Shown piece by piece: positions 52,100 to 61,076 of a stretch of DNA of 64,000 nucleotides. Positions within the stretch are counted from its first letter, which is position 1. Every line of letters begins with the position of its first letter. The stretch spans positions 44,220-108,219 of the forward strand of contig MKTJ01000002.1 in assembly GCA_001898225.1 (NCBI GenBank). Direction: 5' to 3'. Under the pieces are notes generated by a model. It did not search any database, was not told where the DNA came from, and saw only the letters and a list, made by a program, of their open reading frames with translations. Source of the stretch: Chloroflexi bacterium 54-19. GTDB taxonomy: Bacteria > Chloroflexota > Chloroflexia > Chloroheliales > Chloroheliaceae. Position numbers and translations under genes: made by a program.

Positions 52100-53293
52100 T
52101 TAGGATGCCCTGCTCAAAATTTCTCTTATGGCGTTCTCGGCTTGTTGCCCTACTATTTCGCTGTAGATAGTATAAACAAGAATGGGGGTAATAAACTTCT
52201 CAAGAAGGGGAATATGTCGACTATCGCCAACTTTGCCCAACGCGCCGATTGCTTCAGTCTTTACCGTTGGGTCGGGGTCTTGCAAAAGCTCAACCAACCG
52301 ATTAAGAACAAAAGGTTCGTTTATCTCTTGATTGCCAAGCTGATAAGTTGCGCGCTCTCGCACTCTTTCATCGGCAGAATAGGTCAATTCAAGGAGACGT
52401 TCGAGGATGACCCGATTTCCGCTCCTATGTCCCATTATCCCCAACGAGATAATTGCTTTTTGCCTGACCAGGCTTACCGGGTCGTTTGAGGCAACCAGTA
52501 AAGCGGTGATTACACGGGCCACGGTCTGACCCACCCAGCCCAATGTTTCGGCAGCATGCCAGCGTACCGTTTCATCAGGATGATTTAGACAATCCAGCAA
52601 CGGCGCTATCGCCAAAGGGACAGGTGGTTTAATCTCTATCAAGGCATCGGCAGCCGCGATAATGACACCAGGATTTTGTGGGTCGGACAGACTTTCGATA
52701 AGCAGGGGTACAGCAGATAAATATTCCTCTGCAGGAGAACCAAGAACCCTCAAAAGAGCCGCTTTGACCGCTCCCTCGGCTTTTTCAGCTATTTCTATAA
52801 TCCGGTCAATTTGGGCAGTAGAAAGCGTTTCGCGTCCTCTGTATAACATTCGACCCGGTCGTAAATAGTGGGCCCCAATAATCTTGGCAATATTTTCTCG
52901 GACATTTTCATCAGGGTCGGCCATCAAATCCAACAATTTGTCGAGAAAGGGCAGGTCAAAATTAAATTTGTAAGATTTTACAAGACCCTCGGTAGCAAGC
53001 TCACGAAGTTGCGGGTCCGAATGCCAGAGTAAACCGAAAAGGGGTTGAAACAGTTCGGGCGCACCGGAAATTGCTAGAACCGTCCGTAAAACAGGCCGGA
53101 TAGCTAGATGGTTTTGACCTATAAAATATTCAAAGATACGCTGGCCGGAGGTGGCCGGATAAGCCGCCACCAACCGGCCTAAAAGAGGCATAGCTGCCCG
53201 CCTGTCTGCGTCAGGTCTGGCAAGACGACTCACCAAATCATCTAACTCGCTTTCGAGGGGCACACTCAGGGAGTTGGAATTTTTAGAACGCAT
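52100..53293 (-). CDS. HEAT-repeat protein, longer of a tandem pair
   Basis: A 397-aa alpha-solenoid protein. Repeats such as DPDENVRENIAKIIGAHYL, HPDETVRWHAAETLGWVG and SADERVRERATYQLGN recur through about 60-390. The C-terminal module (RLVELLQDPDPTVKTEAIGA, then HIPLLEKFI) closely parallels the end of the next gene upstream. HEAT proteins are protein-binding scaffolds or phycobilin-lyase-like regulators; no catalytic motif is seen. It is more AT-rich than its neighbours. Gap to the upstream paralogue is 20 nt. Confidence 0.85.
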   Translation of the reverse strand: MRSKNSNSLSVPLESELDDLVSRLARPDADRRAAMPLLGRLVAAYPATSGQRIFEYFIGQNHLAIRPVLRTVLAISGAPELFQPLFGLLWHSDPQLRELATEGLVKSYKFNFDLPFLDKLLDLMADPDENVRENIAKIIGAHYLRPGRMLYRGRETLSTAQIDRIIEIAEKAEGAVKAALLRVLGSPAEEYLSAVPLLIESLSDPQNPGVIIAAADALIEIKPPVPLAIAPLLDCLNHPDETVRWHAAETLGWVGQTVARVITALLVASNDPVSLVRQKAIISLGIMGHRSGNRVILERLLELTYSADERVRERATYQLGNQEINEPFVLNRLVELLQDPDPTVKTEAIGALGKVGDSRHIPLLEKFITPILVYTIYSEIVGQQAENAIREILSRAS

Positions 53294-53313
53294 GGGGTGA
53301 AATCTATATTACA

Positions 53314-53946
53314 TTAAGGGTTGCGGTTAGCCACCTGTTCAAAGGCGTTTTTAGCTTTCACGGCCAAATCGCTGTCGTAAATGTCGAGAACGGGCTCCTC
53401 AGTGATAAATTTCTTGAGGAGCGGCAAATGAGTCCGGTTGCCCACTTTGGCGAGGCCGTCAATGGCGGTACCCCGCACGGTGATGTCGCGATCCCTGAGT
53501 AGTTCGGTAAGCCGGTTGATAACCAGGTTGTCGCGCATTTCCAGGCTGGCGAGCGTAGATGCGGCTTTCTCGCGCACTCGCTCGTCCTTGTCGAAGGTCA
53601 GTTCTAGCAGCCGTTCGATAACGTCAGGGTCTCTTTCCTGCTGACTTAGCTGGCCCAGCGCCCCGATAGCGCTTCTTTTTACGCTGCTATCCCGGTCGAA
53701 GGTGGTGTCAAGCAAAGCCTCAATTATACGAGGTTCGGCCTGTTCTAACCGCCCCAATGTGAGCGCCGCCTGTTGCCTGACCCGGATGTGCGGGTGGTCA
53801 AGTAAATCTATGAGGATGCCAATCGCCGGGTACACAGCTTCCAGCCCGGTAGAACCCAGGTTTCGAATTGCTTTTAACACCACTTCGGGATTGGAATCGT
53901 TCAAGGCTTTTAGTTCGGGGAATTTTTTTATTTCGTCAGGTCTCAT
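53314..53946 (-). CDS. HEAT-repeat protein, shorter of a tandem pair
   Basis: A 210-aa alpha-solenoid of about five repeats (HPHIRVRQQAALTLGRLEQ, DRDSSVKRSAIGALGQLS, DKDERVREKAASTLASLE, DRDITVRGTAIDGLAKVG). The final module, HLPLLKKFITEEPVLDIYD, mirrors that of the 397-aa gene, so the two arose by duplication. First gene of the pair; partner proteins are unknown. Confidence 0.85.
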   Translation of the reverse strand: MRPDEIKKFPELKALNDSNPEVVLKAIRNLGSTGLEAVYPAIGILIDLLDHPHIRVRQQAALTLGRLEQAEPRIIEALLDTTFDRDSSVKRSAIGALGQLSQQERDPDVIERLLELTFDKDERVREKAASTLASLEMRDNLVINRLTELLRDRDITVRGTAIDGLAKVGNRTHLPLLKKFITEEPVLDIYDSDLAVKAKNAFEQVANRNP

Positions 53947-53998
53947 TTTGGGAAAATCTAGTAGCCAATAAAAGGCAGTTAAAAGTAAATTTAATCTA

Positions 53999-54553
53999 TT
54001 ATGGAAAAAGGTCTTTCACGGGCAAGGTGAAACCGGGCAGTACATCTTCACCGGATAAAACATCTAAAATGGACAGTAATTGTGCATTTTGGTTTGGCCG
54101 GTAAACAAAAACGCTCTGGTCAAAAGGGTCCACCAACCAAACCAATGTTACCCCATAACTTTGATAGAGTCGAATTTTGCTGATTAATTCGCTCCATATA
54201 TCGTCAGATGATATAACCTCGATTACCAGGTCGGGCCCACCCGGAAAAGGTTTGGACGAGTCAATACCTGCCAACCTTTTGGCTGAAATAAAAGCAGCGT
54301 CAGGTTGGACAACCGTTTTTGAATTCAGTTCAAAAGCACAATTGGTTAAAGCTTCACCCAGGACAGAATTTGGACCTTCTAGAAATTTGATTAACTCATA
54401 CAAAAGGTCGGTTGAAAGGCGTCCGTGGTCACAGGTGAACCCGGTCTGCTCTTTCAACTTGCCGTCAATCAGCTCGTAACGCTTATTGTCATCCGGCAAG
54501 TTCACGAATTCTTCAACTGTATAGATTTTATTCTTATTGATTAAAGAAGTCAT
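53999..54553 (-). CDS. Uma2 family (DUF820) nuclease-fold protein
   Basis: A 184-aa protein with the PD-(D/E)XK-like Uma2 fold. YTVEEFVNLPDDNKRYELIDGKL opens the family pattern; VQPDAAFI, GPDLVIEVIS and KIRLYQSYGVTLVWLVDP supply the acidic and Lys positions expected of the active site. Such genes are abundant in Chloroflexota and cyanobacteria, usually in many copies, with unknown role. Confidence 0.87.
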   Translation of the reverse strand: MTSLINKNKIYTVEEFVNLPDDNKRYELIDGKLKEQTGFTCDHGRLSTDLLYELIKFLEGPNSVLGEALTNCAFELNSKTVVQPDAAFISAKRLAGIDSSKPFPGGPDLVIEVISSDDIWSELISKIRLYQSYGVTLVWLVDPFDQSVFVYRPNQNAQLLSILDVLSGEDVLPGFTLPVKDLFP

Positions 54554-54634
54554 AGACTTGCCAGAATTTTCTTCACTTAATTATAAGTTTGGCCCGCACC
54601 CAGCGGTGGCCCGCGCCTAGCAGAGGGCTGGCCC

Positions 54635-56107
54635 CTAGTTGACCGCGCGTTTGGTGTTGTTGCGGCCATCGTAGGAGAACAGCACCTTTTTGTTGTCCAC
54701 CAGCGTTTCGAGATGGACTGTCCGCCCCCAGATAGAATAGATATATTGCAACGTCTTCTCGGCGTAGCCCACGTCAAGCGGGGTTTTCTCAAAGTAGTGT
54801 TTGAGATAAAGCTCCCGGTTCTGCTTGTAATCGGCGTCCTCGACCATGATGTAGGGGTCGCCGAAGTTGGTCATGCTGGCGACCAATCCATCGCGCACTT
54901 TTTCCCAGTCCTTCTCGACAATCACCCACTGGTTATCCTTTTTCTCGTAAAGATAGAGGTCCAGGTCTTCCACCAGTTCTTTGGTCAGGTAGTTGCGCAG
55001 AAAAGAAACATCGTTATCCATCTCGCGGACTTCCATCAACTTCTGTTTACCCTGGCCGCCGGGCCGTTTCAAGACCGTCCGCTCGTAGTCGCTAGGGTTG
55101 TCCCAGCGCCGTTCGATGTCCTCCCAGATTTTCACGCCGACATAATAGGGGTTGATGCTGCGGCGGTTGGGCGACAGCACCCCCGAACTGAGTTGAGCGT
55201 ACTCCGCGAACTCGCCGTCACTCAGGTCCAACTCGCGCACGATGCGCTGGTGCCAGAGCGAGGCCCAGCCCTCGTTCATGATTTTGGTCTGGCGCTGGGG
55301 CAAGAAATAGATGGCCTCGTTGTGGACCATCTCCATGATGTCGCGCTGCCAGTCGTCCAGTTCGCGGCTGTTCAACATCAAAAACCGGACAATATCCTTT
55401 TCAGGTTGAGGCGGGTACTTTTTGCGGATAGCCTTTTCCTTCTCGCGCTCCTTTTCCCGCTCCTGGGCTGTCTTGCGGTCTTCCAACTCCCACAAATCGG
55501 CATAGGGCGATTCGTAGGGCTTTTTGACCTCATCTTCTTTGGGGGCGGGGGCCTGGCTCTTTATCCTGATATTCGGGTTGATGTGTTCCTCAATCGAAAG
55601 GACCGCGTCGAGGAATTTCTCGACCGCATCGGTGCCGTGTTCCTGCTCGTAGTGGCGAATCCGGTCGGCGTGGAGACTGGCCGACTCGACAATCTGGCGG
55701 TTGGTGTGGCCGAAATAAGCGTTATTCTTGAAGAAATCGGTATGGCCCAGCACATGGGCAATAATCATCTTGTTCTGCCACAACACGTTCGCCTCCATCA
55801 GGAAGGCATAGGAAGGGTTGCTGTTGATGACCAGCTCGTAAATTTTGCTGAGACCGTAGTCATACTGGGTCTTCATGCGATAGTAGGCTTTGCCGTGGGT
55901 CCAGTGGCTGAAGCGGCCCGGAATCCCATAGGCCCCAAACTCGTACATGATGTTGGCCGGGACGATCTCGAAGTGGGTCGGGAAGGGGTCCAGGCCGAAT
56001 TTTTTGGCAATATCCCAGCATTCCTCGATGGCCTCTCCCAACTCCCGCAACTCTCTATCGTCCTGGCCGGAGCCGGAAACGTTGCCTGATTCAAAGTCAT
56101 AACTCAT
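54635..56107 (-). CDS. spoVR: SpoVR family protein
   Basis: A 490-aa protein of the SpoVR family, named for a spore-cortex gene in Bacillus but widespread in non-spore-formers. Conserved stretches include ANVLWQNKMIIAHVLGHTDF, IMEMVHNEAIYFLPQRQTKI, the NEGWASLWH motif and NPYYVGVKIWEDIE. Third gene of the operon, 11 nt after yhbH. It acts with PrkA and YhbH in a stress and stationary-phase module; biochemistry is unknown. Confidence 0.95.
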   Translation of the reverse strand: MSYDFESGNVSGSGQDDRELRELGEAIEECWDIAKKFGLDPFPTHFEIVPANIMYEFGAYGIPGRFSHWTHGKAYYRMKTQYDYGLSKIYELVINSNPSYAFLMEANVLWQNKMIIAHVLGHTDFFKNNAYFGHTNRQIVESASLHADRIRHYEQEHGTDAVEKFLDAVLSIEEHINPNIRIKSQAPAPKEDEVKKPYESPYADLWELEDRKTAQEREKEREKEKAIRKKYPPQPEKDIVRFLMLNSRELDDWQRDIMEMVHNEAIYFLPQRQTKIMNEGWASLWHQRIVRELDLSDGEFAEYAQLSSGVLSPNRRSINPYYVGVKIWEDIERRWDNPSDYERTVLKRPGGQGKQKLMEVREMDNDVSFLRNYLTKELVEDLDLYLYEKKDNQWVIVEKDWEKVRDGLVASMTNFGDPYIMVEDADYKQNRELYLKHYFEKTPLDVGYAEKTLQYIYSIWGRTVHLETLVDNKKVLFSYDGRNNTKRAVN

Positions 56108-56118
56108 GGAAAAACTCC

Positions 56119-57294
56119 CTAAACCCTGGCTTTGTCCGCGTCCGAAGTGGAGAAAAACTTCCTCAGGGCCGGATAAACCTCGGACTTGTCCGAAATGGTC
56201 ACGCCTACGTATTTTTTGTTGTCAATCCGGCTAAAGGCCGACATCAGCGTACTCATCAGGCTGTAATGGCTCTCGCGGATTTCGCCGTAGCCGAACAGGT
56301 TGCACACTTCAATAAACTTGTAAACGAGGTCCACGCAGCGGTCGTTATCCCAGGGGAGGTTTCCGCCGTCCGAGAAGTGGAACGGGTAAATATTCCAGTC
56401 CGCCGGGTTGTAGCGCTCCTTGATGATTTGAAGGGCCAGTTCGTAGGCGCTCGAAACCTGGGTGCCGCCGCTCTCGCCCTTGTTAAAGAACTCGTCCTCG
56501 GTTACCTCTTTAGCCTCGGTATGGTGCGAGATAAAGACGATATTGACCTTGGTGTACTTGGTCCTGAGGAAGCGGACCATCCAGAAATAGAAGCTGCGGG
56601 CGATATACTTTTCAAAATCGCCCATCGAGCCGGAAACATCCATCATGGCGAAGACGACCGCGTTCGACTGGAACTTTATCTCCGGCTCCCAGGTCTTGAA
56701 GCGCAAATCGTCGTCCTTGACATCCCCGAAACGGGGATTGCCCTTGGCAGCGTTCCGTTTGAGGTTTTCCAGGATCGTCCGCTTTTTATCCAGGTTCGCC
56801 ATGATGCCTTTTTTGCGAATATCGGTAAAGCGGACCGCCTCGCTTTCGAGTTCGGCCTGTTTCTTTTCTTCCAGGTTCGGCAGCCCCAAATCCTCGAAGA
56901 TGTACGAAGCTAACTCATCCAGGGTCACCTCGGCCTCGTAGTAGTCCACGCCGGGCTGGTCGCCTGCTTCCTTACCCTTGCCCTGGCCCTGCTGGGGCTG
57001 GCCCTGTCCGATAACGTCGCCGACCTTCGAGTCGCCATCGCCCTGCCCGACCCCCTGCTGCTGGTTGAAGTCGTAGCGGAAGCGGTACTCGTCCAGGGAA
57101 CGGACCGGCACCTTGATGGTCTTTTTACCGTCGGAGAGGATAATATTTTCCTCGCTGACAATATCGGCTAAATTCTTTTTGATGGCTTCCTTGATTTTTT
57201 CTTTGTGACGCTGCTGGTCAATCGGCCCCTTGCGGTGCAGGGACCAATCCTGTTTGCTGACTGAATATAGACCGTACCTGGAAATTTCTGACAT
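56119..57294 (-). CDS. yhbH: DUF444 (YeaH/YhbH) family protein
   Basis: A 391-aa protein whose C-terminal half is a von Willebrand A-like domain with the metal-site motif MMDVSGSMGDFEKYIARSFY. A VFISHHTEAKEVTEDEFF and a GGTQVSSAYELAL segment follow. A Gly/Gln-rich linker (about 95-115) separates it from a basic N-terminal part. It is always found with PrkA and SpoVR, as here. An intercistronic hairpin at 57380-57421 separates it from prkA. Confidence 0.94.
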   Translation of the reverse strand: MSEISRYGLYSVSKQDWSLHRKGPIDQQRHKEKIKEAIKKNLADIVSEENIILSDGKKTIKVPVRSLDEYRFRYDFNQQQGVGQGDGDSKVGDVIGQGQPQQGQGKGKEAGDQPGVDYYEAEVTLDELASYIFEDLGLPNLEEKKQAELESEAVRFTDIRKKGIMANLDKKRTILENLKRNAAKGNPRFGDVKDDDLRFKTWEPEIKFQSNAVVFAMMDVSGSMGDFEKYIARSFYFWMVRFLRTKYTKVNIVFISHHTEAKEVTEDEFFNKGESGGTQVSSAYELALQIIKERYNPADWNIYPFHFSDGGNLPWDNDRCVDLVYKFIEVCNLFGYGEIRESHYSLMSTLMSAFSRIDNKKYVGVTISDKSEVYPALRKFFSTSDADKARV

Positions 57295-57379
57295 GGTAAT
57301 ACCCTATCCCAACCCTCGCTTTGAATCTGGATAACCCAAATCCCAGAAAAAAGCGGAAGTCTTAATAATAGAAGGGAGA

Positions 57380-57421
57380 GGGGTTACTTTCCCCTGTTTC
57401 AAACCGTGGGAAAGTAACCCC
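57380..57421. terminator. Intercistronic hairpin between prkA and yhbH
   Basis: A perfect 14-bp stem (GGGGTTACTTTCCC, 57380-57393; GGGAAAGTAACCCC, 57408-57421). No T-run follows on the minus strand, so it may trim or stabilise the prkA mRNA rather than end transcription. Confidence 0.6.
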
Positions 57422-57427
57422 TTCGGA

Positions 57428-59323
57428 CTAACGGTTCAGGAGGGAACCGACATAGTTAAGCAGGGCGTTCGCGCTCTGGGTGGTGTAACCCTGTTCCCGC
57501 ACCAGCCGGTCAATTACGTCGTTCATCTTGCGCAACTGGTCCTGGTCGGGCGTCTTGACGCTGGTCGTGATTTTCACGATGTCCTTGAGGTCGGCGAAAA
57601 GCTTCTTTTCGAGGGCTTCCTTCAACCGTTCGTGACTGGTGTACTCGAACGCCTGCCCGCGCCGCGCCAATGACGAAATCCGAATTAGAATTTCCTCTCT
57701 AAAGGACTTCTTGGCGTTCTCGGTGATGCCGATTTGCTCCTCAATCGAGCGCATCAACTGCTCGTCGGGGTCGAGTTCTTCCTCGGTAATCGGGTCGCGC
57801 AGCTTAACTTTGTTGCAATAAGCCTCGACGTTATCGAGGTAATTGTTCAAGAGGGTGCGGGCCGATTCCTCGAAGCTGTAGACGAAAGCTTTTTGAACTT
57901 CCTTCTTGGCGATTTCGTCGTACTCTTTGCGGACCTCGCTGATAAAGTTGATGTAGCGTTCGCGTTCCTCACGGTTGATGCTGGTGTGGCTGTCGAAGCC
58001 GTCCCGCAAAGCCCGCAGGGCGTCAATCGGCGTGATATAGGTCGCGCCCTCTTTCGCCAGGACGTTCGAAATCTGGTTGATGACATAGCGCGGCGAGATA
58101 CCGAACATACCCTCGCGCTGGGTCTCCTCTTGCAGTTCCTTGACGTCCTTCTGCTTGAGTTCTTCCACTTCCTCGCCATCATACAGCTTGAGCTTTTTCA
58201 TCAGGCTAATACCGGCCTTTTTGGGCGGTTCCAGGCGGGTCAGGATGGCGAACATGCTGGCGACGCGCAGGGTGTGCGGGGCTACGTGGACCGCTTTCAG
58301 GGCGCTCTGACCGATGAGCTTTTCGTAAATCTTGATTTCTTCGGTGACGCGCAGGTTATACGGCACTTTGACCAGGATCATGCGGTCCTGCAATGCCTCG
58401 TTCTTGCGGTTCGCCACGAAGCCGGTATATTCACTCTCGTTGGTGTGGGAGACGACCACCTCGTCGGCGTAAATCATGCTGAAACGGCCCGTCTTGATGT
58501 TCTGCTCCTGGGAAAGGGTCAGCAACACGTAGAGGAATTTCTCGTCCGCTTTCAACATTTCGATAAATTCCATCATGCCCCGGTTCGCCACGTTCAGTTC
58601 GCCGTCAAAACGGTAGGCGCGGGGGTCGCTCTCGCTGCCGACCTCACCGATAGTGCTGAGGTCGATACCGCCGACCAGTTCGGCAATATCCTGGCTCTTG
58701 GGGTCGCTGGGGGTAAAGGTGCCGACGCCGACGCGGTGTTTCTCACTGAGGATAATCCGCTTGACCGGCACTTTTTCGATTTTACCTTCGTAGAGGTTGG
58801 TTAGACTCCAGCGGCAACGCGGGCAAAGGTCGCCTTCGATATAGATTCCGTAATCGCGTTCGAGGTCAGCCCGTAAATCATCCGGCACCAGGTGAAGGGG
58901 GTCTTCGTGCATAGGGCAGTCTTTGATGGCGTAGACCGCGCCGTTGGGGGTTCGGCTGTATTTTTCGAGACCGCGCTTGAGCAGGGAAACAATCGTACTT
59001 TTACCGCCGCCGACCGGACCCATCAGCAGCAAGATACGTTTGCGAACTTCCATACGCTGGGCCGCCGAATTAAAATACTGGACTATCTGCTGGATCGGTT
59101 TTTCCAGCCCAAATATTTCATCATCGAAGAACTTATAATGCGGGTCACCGTTCTTGCCCGGTTCGGTTCCGGCAGCCATTATTAAATCGTAGACCCGACC
59201 GTGGGCGAGGCGGGCTACCTTGGGATTCTTACTGACTATTTCAAAATAGTCGGCGAAATTCCCTTCCCAGTTTAAGTCACGCTCTTGGTTGCGGTAATCT
59301 TCCAGACGCTTGAGTAAGTCCAT
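57428..59323 (-). CDS. prkA: PrkA AAA-type serine protein kinase
   Basis: A 631-aa protein kinase. The N-terminal AAA part has Walker A GPVGGGKST (about 103-111), the CPRCRWS segment and LSEKHRVGVGTFTPSDPKSQD. LNVANRGMMEFIEMLKADEK and ISPRYVINQISNVL mark later AAA regions. The C-terminal PrkA domain ends near residue 620. First gene of prkA-yhbH-spoVR, a conserved operon for nutrient and stress response. Promoter is unclear; a TATAAT sits at 59734-59739 on the minus strand. Confidence 0.96.
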   Translation of the reverse strand: MDLLKRLEDYRNQERDLNWEGNFADYFEIVSKNPKVARLAHGRVYDLIMAAGTEPGKNGDPHYKFFDDEIFGLEKPIQQIVQYFNSAAQRMEVRKRILLLMGPVGGGKSTIVSLLKRGLEKYSRTPNGAVYAIKDCPMHEDPLHLVPDDLRADLERDYGIYIEGDLCPRCRWSLTNLYEGKIEKVPVKRIILSEKHRVGVGTFTPSDPKSQDIAELVGGIDLSTIGEVGSESDPRAYRFDGELNVANRGMMEFIEMLKADEKFLYVLLTLSQEQNIKTGRFSMIYADEVVVSHTNESEYTGFVANRKNEALQDRMILVKVPYNLRVTEEIKIYEKLIGQSALKAVHVAPHTLRVASMFAILTRLEPPKKAGISLMKKLKLYDGEEVEELKQKDVKELQEETQREGMFGISPRYVINQISNVLAKEGATYITPIDALRALRDGFDSHTSINREERERYINFISEVRKEYDEIAKKEVQKAFVYSFEESARTLLNNYLDNVEAYCNKVKLRDPITEEELDPDEQLMRSIEEQIGITENAKKSFREEILIRISSLARRGQAFEYTSHERLKEALEKKLFADLKDIVKITTSVKTPDQDQLRKMNDVIDRLVREQGYTTQSANALLNYVGSLLNR

Positions 59324-60044
59324 AGATTAAAACTCCCCTTTCAACTGCCAGCATTAGCCTCTCTCAACCTGATAACTTTTCCACAACAATCCTTTCGTAA
59401 GAAACGGCGCTTATGAAGCGGTTATACTCCTAAAATAATTTAGTAAGTTGAAATAAGCTAAACCCTTTACCCTGGCCGGTACTCTATTGGATTGTCCTGA
59501 TGCCGACAATTGGTAAATAGAAAAACGGTTTCGGGTAGATGTATAAAACTAAGATTGCTAAAGTGTTTTTGTGTCTGTCCTGTAGATATTTCTAAATTTA
59601 ACTCAACTCTGAAGTTAAAGAGGTTATTAAGATAAGAATTGTAATTGAGCCCCGACCTGGCGAAGGTCTTAAAGGCTACGATTTTCCGAGGTTGGTTTAA
59701 CGCCCTCTTGGTGGGGAATTACCCCATTGCTATATTATACGAAACCTGGACCGAATTAGTTCAATTAGAGTGGCAAAACGCTAAAGGTGATTTGATAAAC
59801 AAAAGAAAGCCTACGCTTTGAAAAATATTAGCATAAACACTCGAATGTTTCAACAGCCAATCGGTACCAGACCCAACTTTAACCGATTACAAAGGTTTTC
59901 TGTTGTACTATATAAACGTTCTTTTTTAGAAAAAAATTAAGCTGATTCCCGGTTTCGAGGAAATTTTTAGCAAAGATTAATGAAACAGCTTCACCCGGAG
60001 TAGCGGCATTTTTCAGGCCAGCACACCGGATAAGACCGGGCAGC
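59324..60044. other. Long AT-rich gap upstream of prkA
   Basis: About 720 bp with no supported gene. It holds a minus-strand TATAAT (59734-59739), an inverted pair GCTTATGAAGC near 59410, and no repeat of the dispersed families. It probably carries the prkA control region. Confidence 0.5.
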
Positions 60045-60911
60045 TTAGCCGGCCCCTTCCAGCGGCATGTTATCTATCAGGCGGGTGCTGCCAAACCGGA
60101 CCGCCATCGAAAGCAGGGCCCCCTGGCCCGGCGGCACCGCGCCCGCATACTCCTGCAAGGTCAGGGGGTCGGCGGCGCTGACATAATCCGCCTTGCCAAG
60201 CGGCACCCCGGCCAGGACATTTTCCATGGCCGCCCGCAAAGCCGGGCCGCTCCGCTCGTCCGGTCTTTCCTGCCAGAGTTGCGCCGCCGCCTGTAAAGCC
60301 CGGTAGAGGGCCGGGGCGGCCTGCCGTTCTTCCGGGGACAGATAGACGTTGCGGCTGCTCATCGCCAGGCCGTCCGGTTCGCGCATGGTCGGACAGACTA
60401 CCAGTTGCAGCGGAAAGTTGAGGTCGCGCACCATCTTCCGCAGGACCGCGACCTGCTGGGCGTCCTTCTGGCCGAAGTAGGCCCGCCGCGCCCCTACTAT
60501 ATTAAACAGTTTGGCGACAACGGTAGTGACACCCTTGAAATGGCCGGGCCGGGCTGCTCCTTCCAGCACCCCCGTTATCCCGCCGACCTCGACCGAAGCG
60601 TCAAAACCGGGCGGGTACATCTCGGAGGGTTCCGGGTGAAAGACCGCCGCCACCCCCACGCTTTCCAGCAATTTGAGGTCGCGGTCGAGGTCGCGGGGAT
60701 AGCGGCCAAAGTCTTCTTTCGGACCGAACTGGAGCGGGTTGACGAAGATAGAGGCGACCGTCAGGTCGTTCTCCTGGCGGGAGCGCTCGGCCAGCGACAG
60801 GTGACCCTGGTGGAGATAGCCCATGGTCGGCACCAGTCCCACCGTTTTACCCGCTGCCCGCCATTCTTCCCGCCGCGCCGCCATTTCTTCGACTGTCGTA
60901 ATCAGTTGCAC
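60045..60911 (-). CDS. panC: Pantothenate synthetase
   Basis: A 288-aa enzyme that joins pantoate and beta-alanine with ATP. Signature segments are GLVPTMGYLHQGHLSL (about 25-40, HIGH-like), SIFVNPLQFGPKEDF, the KDAQQVAVLRKMV loop and the KMSKS-like AMSSRNVYLS. The start is GTG with GGGAG 8 nt upstream. panB and panD are not in the window. Confidence 0.97.
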   Translation of the reverse strand: MQLITTVEEMAARREEWRAAGKTVGLVPTMGYLHQGHLSLAERSRQENDLTVASIFVNPLQFGPKEDFGRYPRDLDRDLKLLESVGVAAVFHPEPSEMYPPGFDASVEVGGITGVLEGAARPGHFKGVTTVVAKLFNIVGARRAYFGQKDAQQVAVLRKMVRDLNFPLQLVVCPTMREPDGLAMSSRNVYLSPEERQAAPALYRALQAAAQLWQERPDERSGPALRAAMENVLAGVPLGKADYVSAADPLTLQEYAGAVPPGQGALLSMAVRFGSTRLIDNMPLEGAG

Positions 60912-61040
60912 CCTTTATGCTCCCTCTAACCGCCTTGTTATAAGAAAACTTCATTCTATGTCAGATACCGGGCAGGTCGCGCCGCTGGCGCAAGGCACGA
61001 CCAACCACCTGTCACTCCCGGGCTACCTTCATACCTGTAG

Positions 61041-61060
61041 GTCACATCTATGTGTGTGAC
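61041..61060. promoter_or_regulatory. TGTGAC/GTCACA palindrome in the panC leader
   Basis: GTCACA and TGTGAC are inverted arms spaced 8 nt apart, about 130 nt upstream of panC and just beyond the aldehyde dehydrogenase stop. CRP-like in half-site but with wrong polarity; could be an operator or a hairpin. Confidence 0.4.
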
Positions 61061-61076
61061 AAGTACCTGCCTGGTA

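Noticed and set aside
54713..56089. 458-aa open frame antisense to spoVR, and similar long frames opposite glnN, smc and the FAD oxidoreductase gene
   Set aside because: Each mirrors a well-identified gene and its protein shows no domain or natural start signal.
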